Counted from the stretch's first letter, positions 26,576-35,291 are shown. The stretch is DNA of 37,721 nt from Vogesella urethralis (GCF_007644045.2 NZ_VMDW02000043.1:1-37721), one strand, 5' to 3'. Notes: generated by a model from the letters alone, not told the origin. Numbers and translations are program-made.

Positions 26576-27970
26576 TTAATGCTGTCCAGGGGTCATCCCC
26601 GGTTTTTTGGCTTTGACCGTGGTCGTGGTAGCAGTCGGGTTGGCCGCAGCTTGCTGGCGCGGCGCAGTCGGCAGGTCACCGCTGTACTCGTATGCGACGG
26701 TACCAGCTGGATGCTGGTACCAACCCGGATCCTTGTAGTTACCGGCGGGCTGGTCCTTGCGCACCTTCAGCACGCTGAACATGCCACCCATTTCCAGTGG
26801 GCCGAAAGGTCCCTGCCCGGTCATCATCGGTGCGGTGTTGTCGGGGATCGGCATTTCCATTTCACCCATGTCAGCCATGCCACGCTCACCCATCAGCATG
26901 TAGTCTGGTGCTACTTTCTGGATCTTCTGCACCAGACCACGGTGATCGACGCCGATCATGGTCGGCACATCGTGGCCCATGGCATTCATGGTGTGGTGGC
27001 TCTTATGGCAATGAATCGCCCAGTCGCCTTCTTCGTCAGCAATGAACTCCAGCTGTCGCATCTGGCCGACCGCCACATCGGTGGTGACCTCGTGCCAGCG
27101 GGTGGATTTCGGTGTTGGGCCGCCATCGGTACCGGTGACCAGAAACTCATGACCATGCAGGTGGATCGGGTGGTTGGTCATGGTCAGGTTGCCGACCCGG
27201 ATGCGCACCTTGTCGTTCAACCGCACATTCAGCGAGTCGATACCCGGGAAGATGCGGCTGTTCCAGGCCCAGATGTTGAAATCGGTCATGGTGTTGACCT
27301 TGGGCGTCTTGCTGCCAGGCTCCACGTCGAAGGCGTTGAGCAGGAAGCAGAAGTCACGATCCACCTCATCAATCAGTGGGTGCTTTCCCTTGGGGTGGGT
27401 TACCCAGAAGCCGTGCATACCCATCGCCATCTGCACCATTTCGTCGGCATGTGGGTGATACATGAAGGTGCCAGGACGACGCGCCATGAATTCATAAACG
27501 AAGGTTTTGCCGGGCTTGATGCTGCGCTGGGTCAGACCGGAAACACCATCCATGCCACTGGGCAGGCGCTGGCCATGCCAGTGGATACTGGTATGTTCCG
27601 GCAGCTTGTTGGTGACGAAGATGCGCACGCGGTCGCCTTCCACCACCTCGATGGTCGGACCCGGGCTCTGGCCGTTGTAACCCCACAGTTGTGCAGTAAA
27701 GCCCGGCGCCATCTCGCGCTCCACCGGTTCGGCTACCAGATGGAATTCCTTGACGCCGTTGTTCATGCGCCACGGCAAGGTCCAGCCGTTCAGGGTGACC
27801 ACCGGGTTGTATGGGCGGCCGGTATTCGGGATCAGCGGCGGTGCCGTTTCCACCGAGGTCTGGATCACCGGTTCCGGCAAGGCTGCCAGCGCCGAACGAG
27901 CCACGGTGGCTCCGACGACCGCGGTGGCGGCACCGGCAACGAATTGGCGACGGGATTGATCGATATTCAT
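26576..27970 (-). CDS. Multicopper oxidase, Tat-exported (second copy type)
   Basis: This 464-residue oxidase starts with a Tat signal (MNIDQSRRQFVAGAATAVVG). The copper motifs are SIHWHGQRLP, FMYHPHADE, NHPIHLHGHEFLVTG and AIHCHKSHHTMNAMG. The last motif is HCHxxxHxxxxM-like, as expected for type 1 and type 3 ligands. It differs clearly from the CueO-like oxidase at 15423 in length and in a C-terminal extension with Met-rich MADMGEMEMPIPDN and a Pro/Thr/Lys tail. Periplasmic Cu(I) oxidation is the likely role; substrate is inferred from context. It starts 11 bases after the tolC-like stop. Confidence 0.92.
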   Translation of the reverse strand: MNIDQSRRQFVAGAATAVVGATVARSALAALPEPVIQTSVETAPPLIPNTGRPYNPVVTLNGWTLPWRMNNGVKEFHLVAEPVEREMAPGFTAQLWGYNGQSPGPTIEVVEGDRVRIFVTNKLPEHTSIHWHGQRLPSGMDGVSGLTQRSIKPGKTFVYEFMARRPGTFMYHPHADEMVQMAMGMHGFWVTHPKGKHPLIDEVDRDFCFLLNAFDVEPGSKTPKVNTMTDFNIWAWNSRIFPGIDSLNVRLNDKVRIRVGNLTMTNHPIHLHGHEFLVTGTDGGPTPKSTRWHEVTTDVAVGQMRQLEFIADEEGDWAIHCHKSHHTMNAMGHDVPTMIGVDHRGLVQKIQKVAPDYMLMGERGMADMGEMEMPIPDNTAPMMTGQGPFGPLEMGGMFSVLKVRKDQPAGNYKDPGWYQHPAGTVAYEYSGDLPTAPRQQAAANPTATTTTVKAKKPGMTPGQH

Positions 27971-27981
27971 GGATTACCCTT

Positions 27982-29067
27982 TCAGTGGCCAGCAGCGGCA
28001 GGGCTATCGCCGCCACCTGCTGCCAGAGAAACAAAACTTTCCGGAACATGCCCCAGCATCACTAATTGCAAATCGGCTTCCGCCAACCAAAAGTCCCGCA
28101 AGGCATTGATCGCATCTACCTGGGCTAATGCACGGGCACGAGACTCTGCCAGTAACTCCCACGTATTCATAAGCATGCCGTTGTAGCGCAGTACGGTTTC
28201 GTCGTAGATGAACTGTCTCAGTTTAAGAACCTGCTGCTGACTATCCTTGGCCAGGGTATAGGCTGTGCGATAAGCGCTGTATGCCAGTTCGGCATTGGCA
28301 CGCATTGCAATTTGCTCACCTCGCGACAGAGTGGCTGCCACATTATTCAGACGAGCTTGTACCTCCTGCTCGGATTGAATGCTTGCTGGCAAGGGAGGCA
28401 GGGCTGCGGGTAAGGCTAATGTCTGTGGCGTACTACGGTTCCACTGCTGCAAGGATTTGAGAACTGCAGCACGGCTTTGCAGGGAGGCGTACTGACTGCG
28501 CTGCCATTGCTGTAGAGAAGCAAGACGGGATAGTTGCTGCTGGGCATCACGCAGTTTGCTCCAGTTACCCGCCTGGGCAAGCCGGGCGCTAAGCTCTGCC
28601 CCGGCTTCATCGGCCTGCATAGCTTCTTTCTGGGCGGGCAAGCTTTGTTCAACAGCAATCGCGGCCAAGACGGATTTACGCGTGGCATGCGCAATACCAA
28701 TGACTTCATCGACATCATCGATCTTGCGTAACTTCGAAAGAGATACTGCTTGCCATTGTCCGCTTGCAATCAACCCCGTTTCCGTCCGCCCCAATTGGGA
28801 GAGTGGTTTAGCCAGATCAGGATGCGCTTGCCATGCAAGGTACACCGCATCATCAATACTCTTTAACGACAGAGAGGCTGGTTTGTTGTCACTCACATCA
28901 GTTGCAATTGGGTTTGCTTGCTCCCACTTCAGTACATCTGCATGCCCCCTAGGGAACTCTGCCACTTGTTGATTGGCTCGACGCCAGTCGGAGTCAGGCG
29001 TTTGTTGCGCCTGAGCAAAACTAGCCAGCAAAAATAAATGACTTGCAAATACTATCTTTTTGTTCAT
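27982..29067 (-). CDS. Short TolC-family outer-membrane protein
   Basis: This 361-residue exported protein has a signal peptide (MNKKIVFASHLFLLASFAQAQ) and a long helical, Gln/Ala-rich body as in outer-membrane efflux proteins. The ending VLRYNGMLMNTWELLAESRARALAQVDAINALRDFWLAEADLQ is characteristic of TolC-family members in copper clusters. It is shorter than CusC (414 residues), yet has a good GGAG ribosome site and an intact end, so it looks complete rather than broken. No adaptor or RND gene follows, so it may act alone or with the Cus pump. It is the first gene of the long leftward operon, with a CopR-like box about 110 bases upstream. Confidence 0.85.
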   Translation of the reverse strand: MNKKIVFASHLFLLASFAQAQQTPDSDWRRANQQVAEFPRGHADVLKWEQANPIATDVSDNKPASLSLKSIDDAVYLAWQAHPDLAKPLSQLGRTETGLIASGQWQAVSLSKLRKIDDVDEVIGIAHATRKSVLAAIAVEQSLPAQKEAMQADEAGAELSARLAQAGNWSKLRDAQQQLSRLASLQQWQRSQYASLQSRAAVLKSLQQWNRSTPQTLALPAALPPLPASIQSEQEVQARLNNVAATLSRGEQIAMRANAELAYSAYRTAYTLAKDSQQQVLKLRQFIYDETVLRYNGMLMNTWELLAESRARALAQVDAINALRDFWLAEADLQLVMLGHVPESFVSLAAGGGDSPAAAGH

Positions 29068-29175
29068 GTACCTGACTCCTTCCCTTTCTCCGCCATTTTG
29101 CTGTGATCAAAGTTTAGGTTATGAAATATGTATTGCAATACTGTCTTGCCAATAGGAACAGGAACCTGACAACTA

Positions 29176-29193
29176 GATTACAAATTTGTCATC
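29176..29193. promoter_or_regulatory. CopR/CusR-type box upstream of the long operon
   Basis: GATTACAAATTTGTCATC is an imperfect dyad like the CusR/CopR sites (AC-AAAT-TTGT type). It is matched at 17 of 18 bases by 29785-29802. It lies 109 bases before the tolC-like start and would let the copper two-component system induce the operon. Confidence 0.65.
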
Positions 29194-29320
29194 TTAGCCG
29201 ACTGCCTTAGTGCAAACATGGCACCATTCACATCAAGGCTCTGAAAGCTAGCTGGACAGCACGACTAAGTGAAGCAACCAAGAAGGCTGTAATGTATGGC
29301 CCTCTTGATTGCATGTCGTT

Positions 29321-29593
29321 TTATGCGATGTAACGCGCATCGCCGGTTTCACGCTTGGCGATATAGCGGGCATCACCGGTCTCTCGCTTGGCGATATAAG
29401 GCGCATCACCGGTCTCACGCTTGGCAATGTAAGACGCATCACCGGTTTCACGCTTGGCGATATAGCGGGCATCACCGGTCTCACGCTTGGCGATGTAGCG
29501 AACATCTCCGATTTCACTTTGTGCAATTACCCCTGCTTGGGTGATACCGGTCAGCAGCGCAAAGATAGACGCAAGCATTAGCTGTTTTTTCAT
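29321..29593 (-). CDS. Secreted peptide of six 11-residue repeats
   Basis: This 90-residue product is not of a family I know. A signal peptide (MKKQLMLASIFALLTGITQA, then GVIA) is followed by six tandem 11-residue units filling the whole mature part: QSEIGDVRYIA, then KRETGDARYIA, and versions with S or P before YIA. The stop codon falls exactly at the end of unit six. The unit is highly charged (K, R, E, D, R) with one Tyr and no Cys, Met or His, so it is not a classical copper binder. AAAGGA precedes the ATG. It lies divergent from the copper regulator gene, with a CopR-like box between, so copper control is likely. A structural, assembly or stress role cannot be told from sequence. Confidence 0.75.
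   Translation of the reverse strand: MKKQLMLASIFALLTGITQAGVIAQSEIGDVRYIAKRETGDARYIAKRETGDASYIAKRETGDAPYIAKRETGDARYIAKRETGDARYIA
29324..29521 (-). repeat. Six tandem 33-bp repeats inside the secreted peptide gene
   Basis: Exactly 198 bases (6 x 33) encode the 11-residue units. Units 2-6 are near-identical in DNA and differ by a few bases; the first, next to the signal sequence, is most diverged. Such an array can gain or lose units by slippage without breaking the frame. Confidence 0.9.
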
Positions 29594-29784
29594 GGCTCAA
29601 TCCTTTTGAAAATTATTAATAAATTCGGCAAATAGGTTATAGGGCAACCCCATTTTTGTTTATGCGTGTGACGTAGTTTTTTATTGCCTGATAGTGTTTC
29701 TGCGTAATTTGGACAGAACATTGCTTTGTCAGGCTTTGTTGTCATCATTCTGGATGAACAAAGCAAACAGAAAGCTGACGTGCA

Positions 29785-29802
29785 GATTACAAATCTGTCA
29801 TC
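29785..29802. promoter_or_regulatory. CopR/CusR-type box between repeat peptide gene and regulator gene
   Basis: GATTACAAATCTGTCATC differs by one base from the box at 29176. It ends 57 bases before the regulator ATG (29860) and 192 bases upstream of the repeat peptide start, so it could serve autoregulation and the divergent gene. Confidence 0.65.
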
Positions 29803-29859
29803 TGCCGCATAACGAGGCTGGCGATGGCAAACTACAAGGGTGCAGAAGGAGTGTGCGTC

Positions 29860-30546
29860 ATGAAAATTTTGATCGTTGAAGATGAAGTTAAGACAGGTGA
29901 ATACCTGCGTCTTGGATTGAGTGAGGCGGGCTTTACCGCGGACTTGGCCCACGATGGGCTGGATGGACTGCACCTCGCGATGGAAGGCAACCATGACCTA
30001 TTGATCTTGGACGTGATGCTACCCAGCATGGATGGCTGGCAGGTTCTTACCCAACTGCGCCGGCAGCAGAAAACCATGCCGGTGCTATTCCTAACTGCGC
30101 GCGATCAAGTTGAAGATAGGGTGAAGGGACTGGAGCTGGGAGCAGATGACTACCTGGTCAAACCGTTCTCCTTTGCCGAGCTGTTGGCTCGGGTACGTAT
30201 TATCTTGCGCCGCGGACGAGGAACGGCGGAGGTTACAACCTTGCAGGTCGCCGACTTAGAGTTGGATCTGTTACGCCGCCGTGTTAGTCGTGATGGAAGA
30301 CGTATCACACTGACCGCCAAGGAATTTGGTCTGCTGGAGCTGCTGATGCGCCGCCAGGGCGAGGTGCTGCCGCGTTCGCTGATTGCCTCGCAGGTATGGG
30401 ACATGAACTTCGATAGCGACACCAATGTAATCGACGTGGCCATGCGCCGCCTGCGCGCCAAGGTCGACGACGACTTCGAACCCAAGCTCATCCACACCGT
30501 GCGCGGCATGGGCTACGTGCTGGAAGTGCCGGAGCCGGACGCATGA
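29860..30546 (+). CDS. copR: Copper response regulator CusR/CopR (complete copy 2)
   Basis: This 228-residue OmpR-family activator has a receiver ([20 protein letters not shown]) with acidic pair Glu7/Asp8, phosphorylated Asp51 in [14 protein letters not shown], and Lys in [11 protein letters not shown] winged-helix DNA-binding domain ends in [16 protein letters not shown]. The ATG at 29860 has AAGGAG; an upstream in-frame ATG at 29824 adds 12 unconserved residues. From codon 13 to about codon 195 its DNA is nearly identical to the truncated copy at 18446-19094. After that its base composition shifts to the GC-rich style of the kinase gene downstream, so the gene looks like a mosaic. It overlaps the kinase gene by 4 bases. 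copR is used for CusR/CopR-type regulators generally. Confidence 0.93.
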   Translation: MKILIVEDEVKTGEYLRLGLSEAGFTADLAHDGLDGLHLAMEGNHDLLILDVMLPSMDGWQVLTQLRRQQKTMPVLFLTARDQVEDRVKGLELGADDYLVKPFSFAELLARVRIILRRGRGTAEVTTLQVADLELDLLRRRVSRDGRRITLTAKEFGLLELLMRRQGEVLPRSLIASQVWDMNFDSDTNVIDVAMRRLRAKVDDDFEPKLIHTVRGMGYVLEVPEPDA

Positions 30547-31928
30547 GGCAGCGCCTTTCCCTGACGGCACGACTGACCCTGCTCTACGCGCTGGTTTCCG
30601 TGCTGCTGCTGGCCGGGCTGGGCGTGCTGGTCGGCGTGATGATGGACCGGCACTTTGCCGAACAGGATGCCGACGACCTGCGCGACAAGCTCGGACTGAT
30701 CCGGGAGGTGATGAGCACTTCGCCCGATATCGCCACGCTGGCCGAGCGGCTGGACGACGTGGTGCACAATCACCGCGACCTGTACGTGCAATTGCAGCGG
30801 CTGGGCTACCCGGTCTACGCCTCCCGATCGCCGGCGGCGTTCCACTTCCCCGCCGTCGATGCGGCCGCGAACCGGCAGATGGTGAGCTGGCGGCATGCCG
30901 GGGCCAACTATCACGGCATGTGCAGCAGCGGCCGGCTGGCCGACGGTGGCCGCACCGAGCTGACCATCTGCGCGGCGATCGACACCGGCCGGCACGAGCA
31001 CTTCATGCAGATGATAGGCCGGTCACTGGCGGTCTACATCCTGCTGTCGGCACTGCTGGGCGGCGTGCTGGCCTGGTGGGTGGCGCACAACGGCCTGGCA
31101 CCGCTGCGGGCGATGAAGGCCCGGGCGCAGGCCATTACCGGGCAGCAGCTGGACACCCAGATGCCGGTGGCGTCGGTGCCACCGGAAATGGCCGATCTGG
31201 CCGAATCGCTGAACGCCATGCTGCGCCGGCTGCAGGCAGATTTCCGCAAGCTGTCGGAGTTCTCCTCCGACCTCGCGCACGAGCTGCGCACGCCGATCAG
31301 CAACCTGCTGACCGAAACGCAGGTCGCCATCGCCCAACCGCGCTCCGCCGACGAATACCGCGACATCCTGGCCTCCAATGCCGAGGAGTTCCAGCGGCTG
31401 GCGCGCACGGTATCGGACATGCTGTTCCTGGCCAAGGCCGAGCACGGGCTGGTGCTGCCCAGCCGGGAGCAGATTGCCATCGAGGACGAGGTGGCGGCGC
31501 TGCTGGAGTTCTACGATGCGCTGGCGGAAGAGAAAGCCATCCGCCTGCAGCAGACGGGGCACGGACGGATGCTGGGTGACCGGCTGATGCTGCGCCGCGC
31601 GCTCAGCAACCTGCTGTCCAACGCGCTGCGCCATACGCCGACAGGCGGCGTGGTCAGCATCAGCCTGCAGCAGGACGGCAATATGACCGCCGTCAGTATC
31701 TGCAACCCCGGCCCCGCCATCCCGGCGGAGCAGCTGCCCCGGCTGTTCGACCGCTTCTACCGCGCCGACCCCGCCCGCGTGGCGGGCGAGTCGGATGGCG
31801 CCGGGCTGGGACTGGCCATTACCCGCTCCATTGTCGAAGTGCACGGCGGCCGCATCAGCGTCACCTCGGTCGATGACGCCACCTGCTTCACGCTGTGGTT
31901 TCCTGCTCAGCCGCCGCTTGCGGGCTGA
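30543..31928 (+). CDS. copS: Copper-sensing histidine kinase CusS/CopS (copy 2)
   Basis: This 461-residue kinase has the same domain order as the copy at 17064: two spans, a periplasmic sensor region with [12 protein letters not shown] and [14 protein letters not shown]-box [13 protein letters not shown] (His246) and G box [13 protein letters not shown]. It would sense periplasmic Cu(I)/Ag(I) and phosphorylate the regulator encoded just upstream. The protein is highly similar to copy 1, but the DNA is far more GC-rich, so the two copies diverged for long or came by separate transfers. Its last 22 bases overlap the convergent cueR gene. Pairing with the chimeric regulator is expected to work because the receiver is near-identical in both copies. 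Confidence 0.93.
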   Translation: MRQRLSLTARLTLLYALVSVLLLAGLGVLVGVMMDRHFAEQDADDLRDKLGLIREVMSTSPDIATLAERLDDVVHNHRDLYVQLQRLGYPVYASRSPAAFHFPAVDAAANRQMVSWRHAGANYHGMCSSGRLADGGRTELTICAAIDTGRHEHFMQMIGRSLAVYILLSALLGGVLAWWVAHNGLAPLRAMKARAQAITGQQLDTQMPVASVPPEMADLAESLNAMLRRLQADFRKLSEFSSDLAHELRTPISNLLTETQVAIAQPRSADEYRDILASNAEEFQRLARTVSDMLFLAKAEHGLVLPSREQIAIEDEVAALLEFYDALAEEKAIRLQQTGHGRMLGDRLMLRRALSNLLSNALRHTPTGGVVSISLQQDGNMTAVSICNPGPAIPAEQLPRLFDRFYRADPARVAGESDGAGLGLAITRSIVEVHGGRISVTSVDDATCFTLWFPAQPPLAG

Positions 31929-32350
31929 TCCGTAGCCGCGTGGTGAGCACACTGCCCGCCATGCCCTTCGGCCAGACCGTGCAGGATGGGGCAGTCGGGG
32001 CGGCTATCCCCGCTGCAGGCATTGGCCAGGGTCTGCAGCGTGTCTCGCATGTCACTGAGTGCCCGGATACGCTCGTCCAGCTCGGCGATGTGGCTTGCGG
32101 CCAACCTTTTTACATCGGCACTGGCGCGCCCGGTGTCCTGCCATAGCGACAGCAGGATGCGGATCTGCTCCAGCGGAAAACCCAGGCTGCGCGCCTGGCG
32201 GATAAAGCGCAGCAGGTGCACCTCCCGCTCGCTGTACTGGCGGTAACCGGACTGGGTGCGCTGCCCGGGCGCGATCAGGCCGATGCTTTCGTAGTGCCGG
32301 ACCATCTTGGCGGAAACGCCGCTGGCCGCGGCGGCCTGACCGATATTCAT
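31907..32350 (-). CDS. cueR: MerR-family Cu(I)-responsive regulator CueR
   Basis: This 147-residue activator has the MerR winged helix (MNIGQAAAASGVSAKMVRHYESIGL) and a metal loop with Cys112 and Cys120 in CSGDSRPDCPIL, exactly the two-Cys +1-ion site of CueR. A further Cys-His-His (QCAHH) follows, as in other CueR proteins. An AAAGGAG precedes the ATG. It lies downstream of copA on the same strand, 62 bases apart, and should activate copA and copZ through the operators at 34836 and 35202. Confident for Cu(I)/Ag(I)/Au(I) sensing. Confidence 0.95.
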   Translation of the reverse strand: MNIGQAAAASGVSAKMVRHYESIGLIAPGQRTQSGYRQYSEREVHLLRFIRQARSLGFPLEQIRILLSLWQDTGRASADVKRLAASHIAELDERIRALSDMRDTLQTLANACSGDSRPDCPILHGLAEGHGGQCAHHAATDQPASGG

Positions 32351-32387
32351 GTTTCACTCCTTTTTTTATGACCAAGGGTATGACACA

Positions 32388-32407
32388 GGCGGGCCATGCG
32401 GCCCGCC
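32388..32407. terminator. Strong hairpin between copA and cueR
   Basis: GGCGGGCC-ATGC-GGCCCGCC forms an 8-bp perfect GC-rich stem with a 4-base loop, five bases beyond the copA stop. No U-run follows on the minus strand; it may trim or attenuate read-through into cueR. Confidence 0.4.
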
Positions 32408-32412
32408 CCGGC

Positions 32413-34803
32413 TCAATGCTGTTTGGCCGGTCGCCAGCGGCGCAGCAGCAGCGCATTGGAGACCACGCTGACGCTGGACAGCGCCATGGCCGCCCCGGCG
32501 ACGATGGGGCTGAGCATGCCCAGTGCCGCCAACGGAATGCCCACCAGGTTAAAGATAAATGCCCAGAACAGGTTCTGCCGGATCTTGCCGTAAGTCAGAC
32601 GGGAGATGGCAATCGCCTGCGCCACCAGCGTGGGGTCGCCACGCATCAGCGTCACCCCGGCCGCCTGCATGGCGACATCGGTGCCGGTACCCATCGCCAT
32701 GCCGACATCGGCCGCGGCCAGTGCCGGCGCATCGTTGACCCCGTCCCCCACCATGGCGACACGGCGGCCGTCCTGACGCAGCCGGGCAATGTGGCCGGCC
32801 TTGTCGCCGGGCAACACCTCGGCAATCACCTCGTCGATGCCCAGCGCGTCCGCCACCTGGCGCGCGGCCGCCCGGTTGTCGCCGGAGATCATCACGCTGC
32901 GGATACCCAGCGTATGCAACTGGTCGATGGCGGTCGCAGCGGCCGGCTTGACGCTGTCGCCGAAGGACAGCATGCCCAGCAGTTTGCCGTCGCCGGCACG
33001 CGCCAGCCAGGACACGGTGCGCCCCAGCAATTCCTGTTGTTGCTGATCGCTGCGCAGCGAAGACAGCTCGATGCCCTGCTCCTGCATCAGCCGCTGGTTA
33101 CCCAGCAGGTAGCCGATGCCATCGATGTCGCCACGCAGGCCACGGCCGGGCAGCGCCTGCAGTCCGGACAGCTTGCCTGGCGCGGGCGTGGTCACCGCAT
33201 TGAGCACCGCCTGCGCCAGCGGGTGCTCGCTGCCCTGCTGCAGGCTGGCGGCCAGTTGCAGCAATGTTTGCTCGTCACCGTTGGCCGCAACGGCATGCAT
33301 CAGCCTGGGCTTGCCCTCGGTCAGGGTGCCGGTCTTGTCGAAGGCGACGACCAGCACGCCGTGTGCCAGCTCCAGTGCCTCCGCATCCTTGATCAGGATG
33401 CCGTGCCGGGCGGCCACGCCGGTGCCGGCCATGATGGCGGTCGGCGTCGCCAGGCCCAGCGCACAGGGACAGGCGATCACCAGCACGGCGACGGCATTGA
33501 GTATCGCCTGTTCGACGTCCCCGCTGAACCACCACCAGCCGGCCAGCGTCAGCACGGCGATCAGCAGCACCACCGGCACGAACACCGCGCTGACCCGGTC
33601 CACCAGGCGCTGCACCGGCGCCTTGCCGGCCTGGGCATCCTCCACCATGCGGATGATGCGGGCCAGGGTGCTGTCTTCCCCCAGCGCCCGGGTTTCCACC
33701 AGCAGCAAGCCGTCGTGGTTGATGGCGCCACCAGTCACCTGGTCCCCGGCCTGCTTGCTGACCGGCAGGCTCTCGCCGGTCAGCATGGACTCGTCCAGCT
33801 GGCTGCTGCCTTCGACGATGACCCCATCGACGGCCACACGTTCACCCGGACGTACCACCACCAGGTCGCCCAGCTGCACCTGCTGCAATGGCAGGTCGAC
33901 ATCGACGCCATCGCGGCGCACGCGAGCCGTGGCCGGACGCAGCGCCTGCAGCGCCCGGATCGCCGCCGTGGTCTGCTGCTTGGCGCGCGCCTCCAGCCAC
34001 TTACCCAGCAGCACCAGGGTAATCACCACTGCCGATGCCTCGAAATACAGATGGCCACCACCATGACCGGCATGCAACCACCACTGGTACAGCGACAGCC
34101 CGTAGGCCGCGCTGGTGCCGATGGCCACCAGCAGGTCCATATTGCCGCTACGGGCCTGCAGCGCCTTCCAGCCGGCGCGATAGAAGCGTGCCCCCAGCCA
34201 GAACTGCACCGGGGTGGCCAGCAGGAACTGCAGCCAGGCCGGCAGCATCCAGTGCTCGCCGACCAGCCCGCCCAGCATCGGCAGCACCAGCGGCAGCGAC
34301 AGCAGGGCCGCCACCGCCACCGGCCACCATGGCGTCGCATGGGGACGTGGTGCGGAGGCGGCATCCTCGCGAAGGCTCGCCCGGTAGCCGGCTTTGGTCA
34401 CGGCCGCCAGCAGCAGTTGGCTATCGCTGCCGCCGCGCACGGTGACGCGGGCCGTCTCGGTGGCCAGGTTGACACTGGCGGCCGTGACGCCGGGAACGGC
34501 CAGCAGGGCTTTTTCCACGCGGCTGACACAGCTGGCGCAGGTCATCCCCTGGATGCTCAGGTTCACGCTATCGCCTCCGACCTGATAGCCGGCGCGCTCG
34601 ATGGCGGCGTGGGCGTCGGTCAGGGTGAAATCGGCGCCGGTTTCCAGCGTCACCGATTCGGTGGCCAGGTTGACGTTGGCCGCATGAATGCCGGGCACCT
34701 TGTGCAGGGCCTTTTCCACGCGCAAGACACAGCTGGCACAGGTCATACCCAGCACCGGAAAGCGCAGGGTCTGGCTGGCAGCGGGAGAAGTGAAACGGGA
34801 CAT
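32413..34803 (-). CDS. copA: Cu(I)-exporting P1B-type ATPase CopA with two HMA domains
   Basis: This 796-residue inner-membrane pump moves Cu(I) out of the cytoplasm. Two N-terminal HMA domains carry GMTCASC motifs (Cys22/Cys25 and Cys89/Cys92). The transport motif CPC is in [15 protein letters not shown], the phosphorylated Asp in [10 protein letters not shown], the ATP-binding HP in GSEHPLAQ, and the hinge GDGVNDAP. The ending [22 protein letters not shown] is typical of CopA. Its promoter has a CueR-type operator. The long open reading on the opposite strand (32368-34878) is only a GC-driven shadow. Base composition is high and uniform with copS and copZ. Confidence 0.97.
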   Translation of the reverse strand: MSRFTSPAASQTLRFPVLGMTCASCVLRVEKALHKVPGIHAANVNLATESVTLETGADFTLTDAHAAIERAGYQVGGDSVNLSIQGMTCASCVSRVEKALLAVPGVTAASVNLATETARVTVRGGSDSQLLLAAVTKAGYRASLREDAASAPRPHATPWWPVAVAALLSLPLVLPMLGGLVGEHWMLPAWLQFLLATPVQFWLGARFYRAGWKALQARSGNMDLLVAIGTSAAYGLSLYQWWLHAGHGGGHLYFEASAVVITLVLLGKWLEARAKQQTTAAIRALQALRPATARVRRDGVDVDLPLQQVQLGDLVVVRPGERVAVDGVIVEGSSQLDESMLTGESLPVSKQAGDQVTGGAINHDGLLLVETRALGEDSTLARIIRMVEDAQAGKAPVQRLVDRVSAVFVPVVLLIAVLTLAGWWWFSGDVEQAILNAVAVLVIACPCALGLATPTAIMAGTGVAARHGILIKDAEALELAHGVLVVAFDKTGTLTEGKPRLMHAVAANGDEQTLLQLAASLQQGSEHPLAQAVLNAVTTPAPGKLSGLQALPGRGLRGDIDGIGYLLGNQRLMQEQGIELSSLRSDQQQQELLGRTVSWLARAGDGKLLGMLSFGDSVKPAAATAIDQLHTLGIRSVMISGDNRAAARQVADALGIDEVIAEVLPGDKAGHIARLRQDGRRVAMVGDGVNDAPALAAADVGMAMGTGTDVAMQAAGVTLMRGDPTLVAQAIAISRLTYGKIRQNLFWAFIFNLVGIPLAALGMLSPIVAGAAMALSSVSVVSNALLLRRWRPAKQH

Positions 34804-34835
34804 GATGCGGACTCCTTGATCGGGGTTGTGAAGTC

Positions 34836-34866
34836 AGCATCGGCCTTCCCATCGTTGGAAGGTCAA
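34836..34866 (-). promoter_or_regulatory. CueR-controlled copA promoter
   Basis: On the minus strand TTGACC (34861-34866) and GATGCT (34836-34841) are 19 bases apart. A dyad with arms CCTTCC and GGAAGG (34844-34862) fills the spacer. This is the standard CueR operator plan. It lies 33 bases before the copA start. Confidence 0.85.
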
Positions 34867-34958
34867 GCCCTATTTTGACAAAAAATAAATCAATGGAGGC
34901 AGCGCTCAAAAAGCAACATGCCCCCGCGGAGGCAGGGGCATGTCGGGGGCGGGAGCGC

Positions 34959-35156
34959 TTACGCCAGCCGCGCCGGATAACCCATCTCGGTCAGCAGCTC
35001 GCAGACGGTCTGCAGCGCCTCGTCGGTATCGATGCTGGCCCGGCCACTGGTACGGTCGATATCCACTATGGCTTGGGCATCCAGATCCTTCAGTGCCTGG
35101 TTGATCTTGGCGACACAGCTGCCGCAGCCGATATTGTCTACTTGCAGGGTATACAT
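34959..35156 (-). CDS. copZ: CopZ-type cytoplasmic copper chaperone
   Basis: This 65-residue single HMA domain has the metal loop NIGCGSCVAKI with Cys11 and Cys14 (GCGSC instead of the usual MTCxxC). It would carry Cu(I) to CopA and to CueR. The ATG at 35156 follows AAAGGA; longer upstream readings are not needed. It has its own promoter with a CueR operator, and is separated from copA by that gene's promoter. The loop lacks the usual Met and has Ile-Gly before the first Cys, which may tune affinity. Confidence 0.88.
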   Translation of the reverse strand: MYTLQVDNIGCGSCVAKINQALKDLDAQAIVDIDRTSGRASIDTDEALQTVCELLTEMGYPARLA

Positions 35157-35201
35157 GGTGCGTCCTTTGCATGGAATGCGGCCAACCTTGGCCGTCATTG
35201 C

Positions 35202-35232
35202 AGTCTGGACCTTGCCATGATGGCAAGGTCAA
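35202..35232 (-). promoter_or_regulatory. CueR-controlled copZ promoter
   Basis: On the minus strand TTGACC (35227-35232) and CAGACT (35202-35207) are 19 bases apart. The spacer holds a perfect dyad (35209-35229, arms ACCTTGCCAT). It is closer to an ideal CueR site than the copA one. Confidence 0.88.
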
Positions 35233-35275
35233 CATCCACCGCGATATTCCTGCATTGAACACCCGTGCATGCCTG

Positions 35276-35291
35276 TTCAGGCGGACTTAAG
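35276..35291 (+). promoter_or_regulatory. PmrA-like direct repeat upstream of the PAP2 gene
   Basis: TTCAG and TTAAG are 11 bases apart (starts 35276 and 35287), like the half-sites of PmrA-type OmpR-family boxes; a TAGTCT lies 12 bases after. It is 66 bases before the PAP2 start. A perfect 14-bp palindrome AGGCTAGCTAGCCT follows at 35321-35334 in the leader. Confidence 0.35.

Noticed and set aside
26567-28186. 539-codon open reading on the plus strand
   Set aside because: It is antisense to the multicopper oxidase and tolC-like genes; no signal, domain or ribosome site.
29324-29521. CRISPR-like array of regular repeats
   Set aside because: Units are contiguous 33-mers without spacers and encode one protein frame with signal peptide; no cas gene is present.
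29296-29581. Two plus-strand repeat readings over the 33-bp array
   Set aside because: They are open only because the unit length is a multiple of three; neither has a signal peptide or good ribosome site.
32368-34878. 836-codon open reading on the plus strand
   Set aside because: It lies antisense to copA; the product is low-complexity (Gln/His/Arg/Gly-rich) with no domain. High GC content keeps the frame open.
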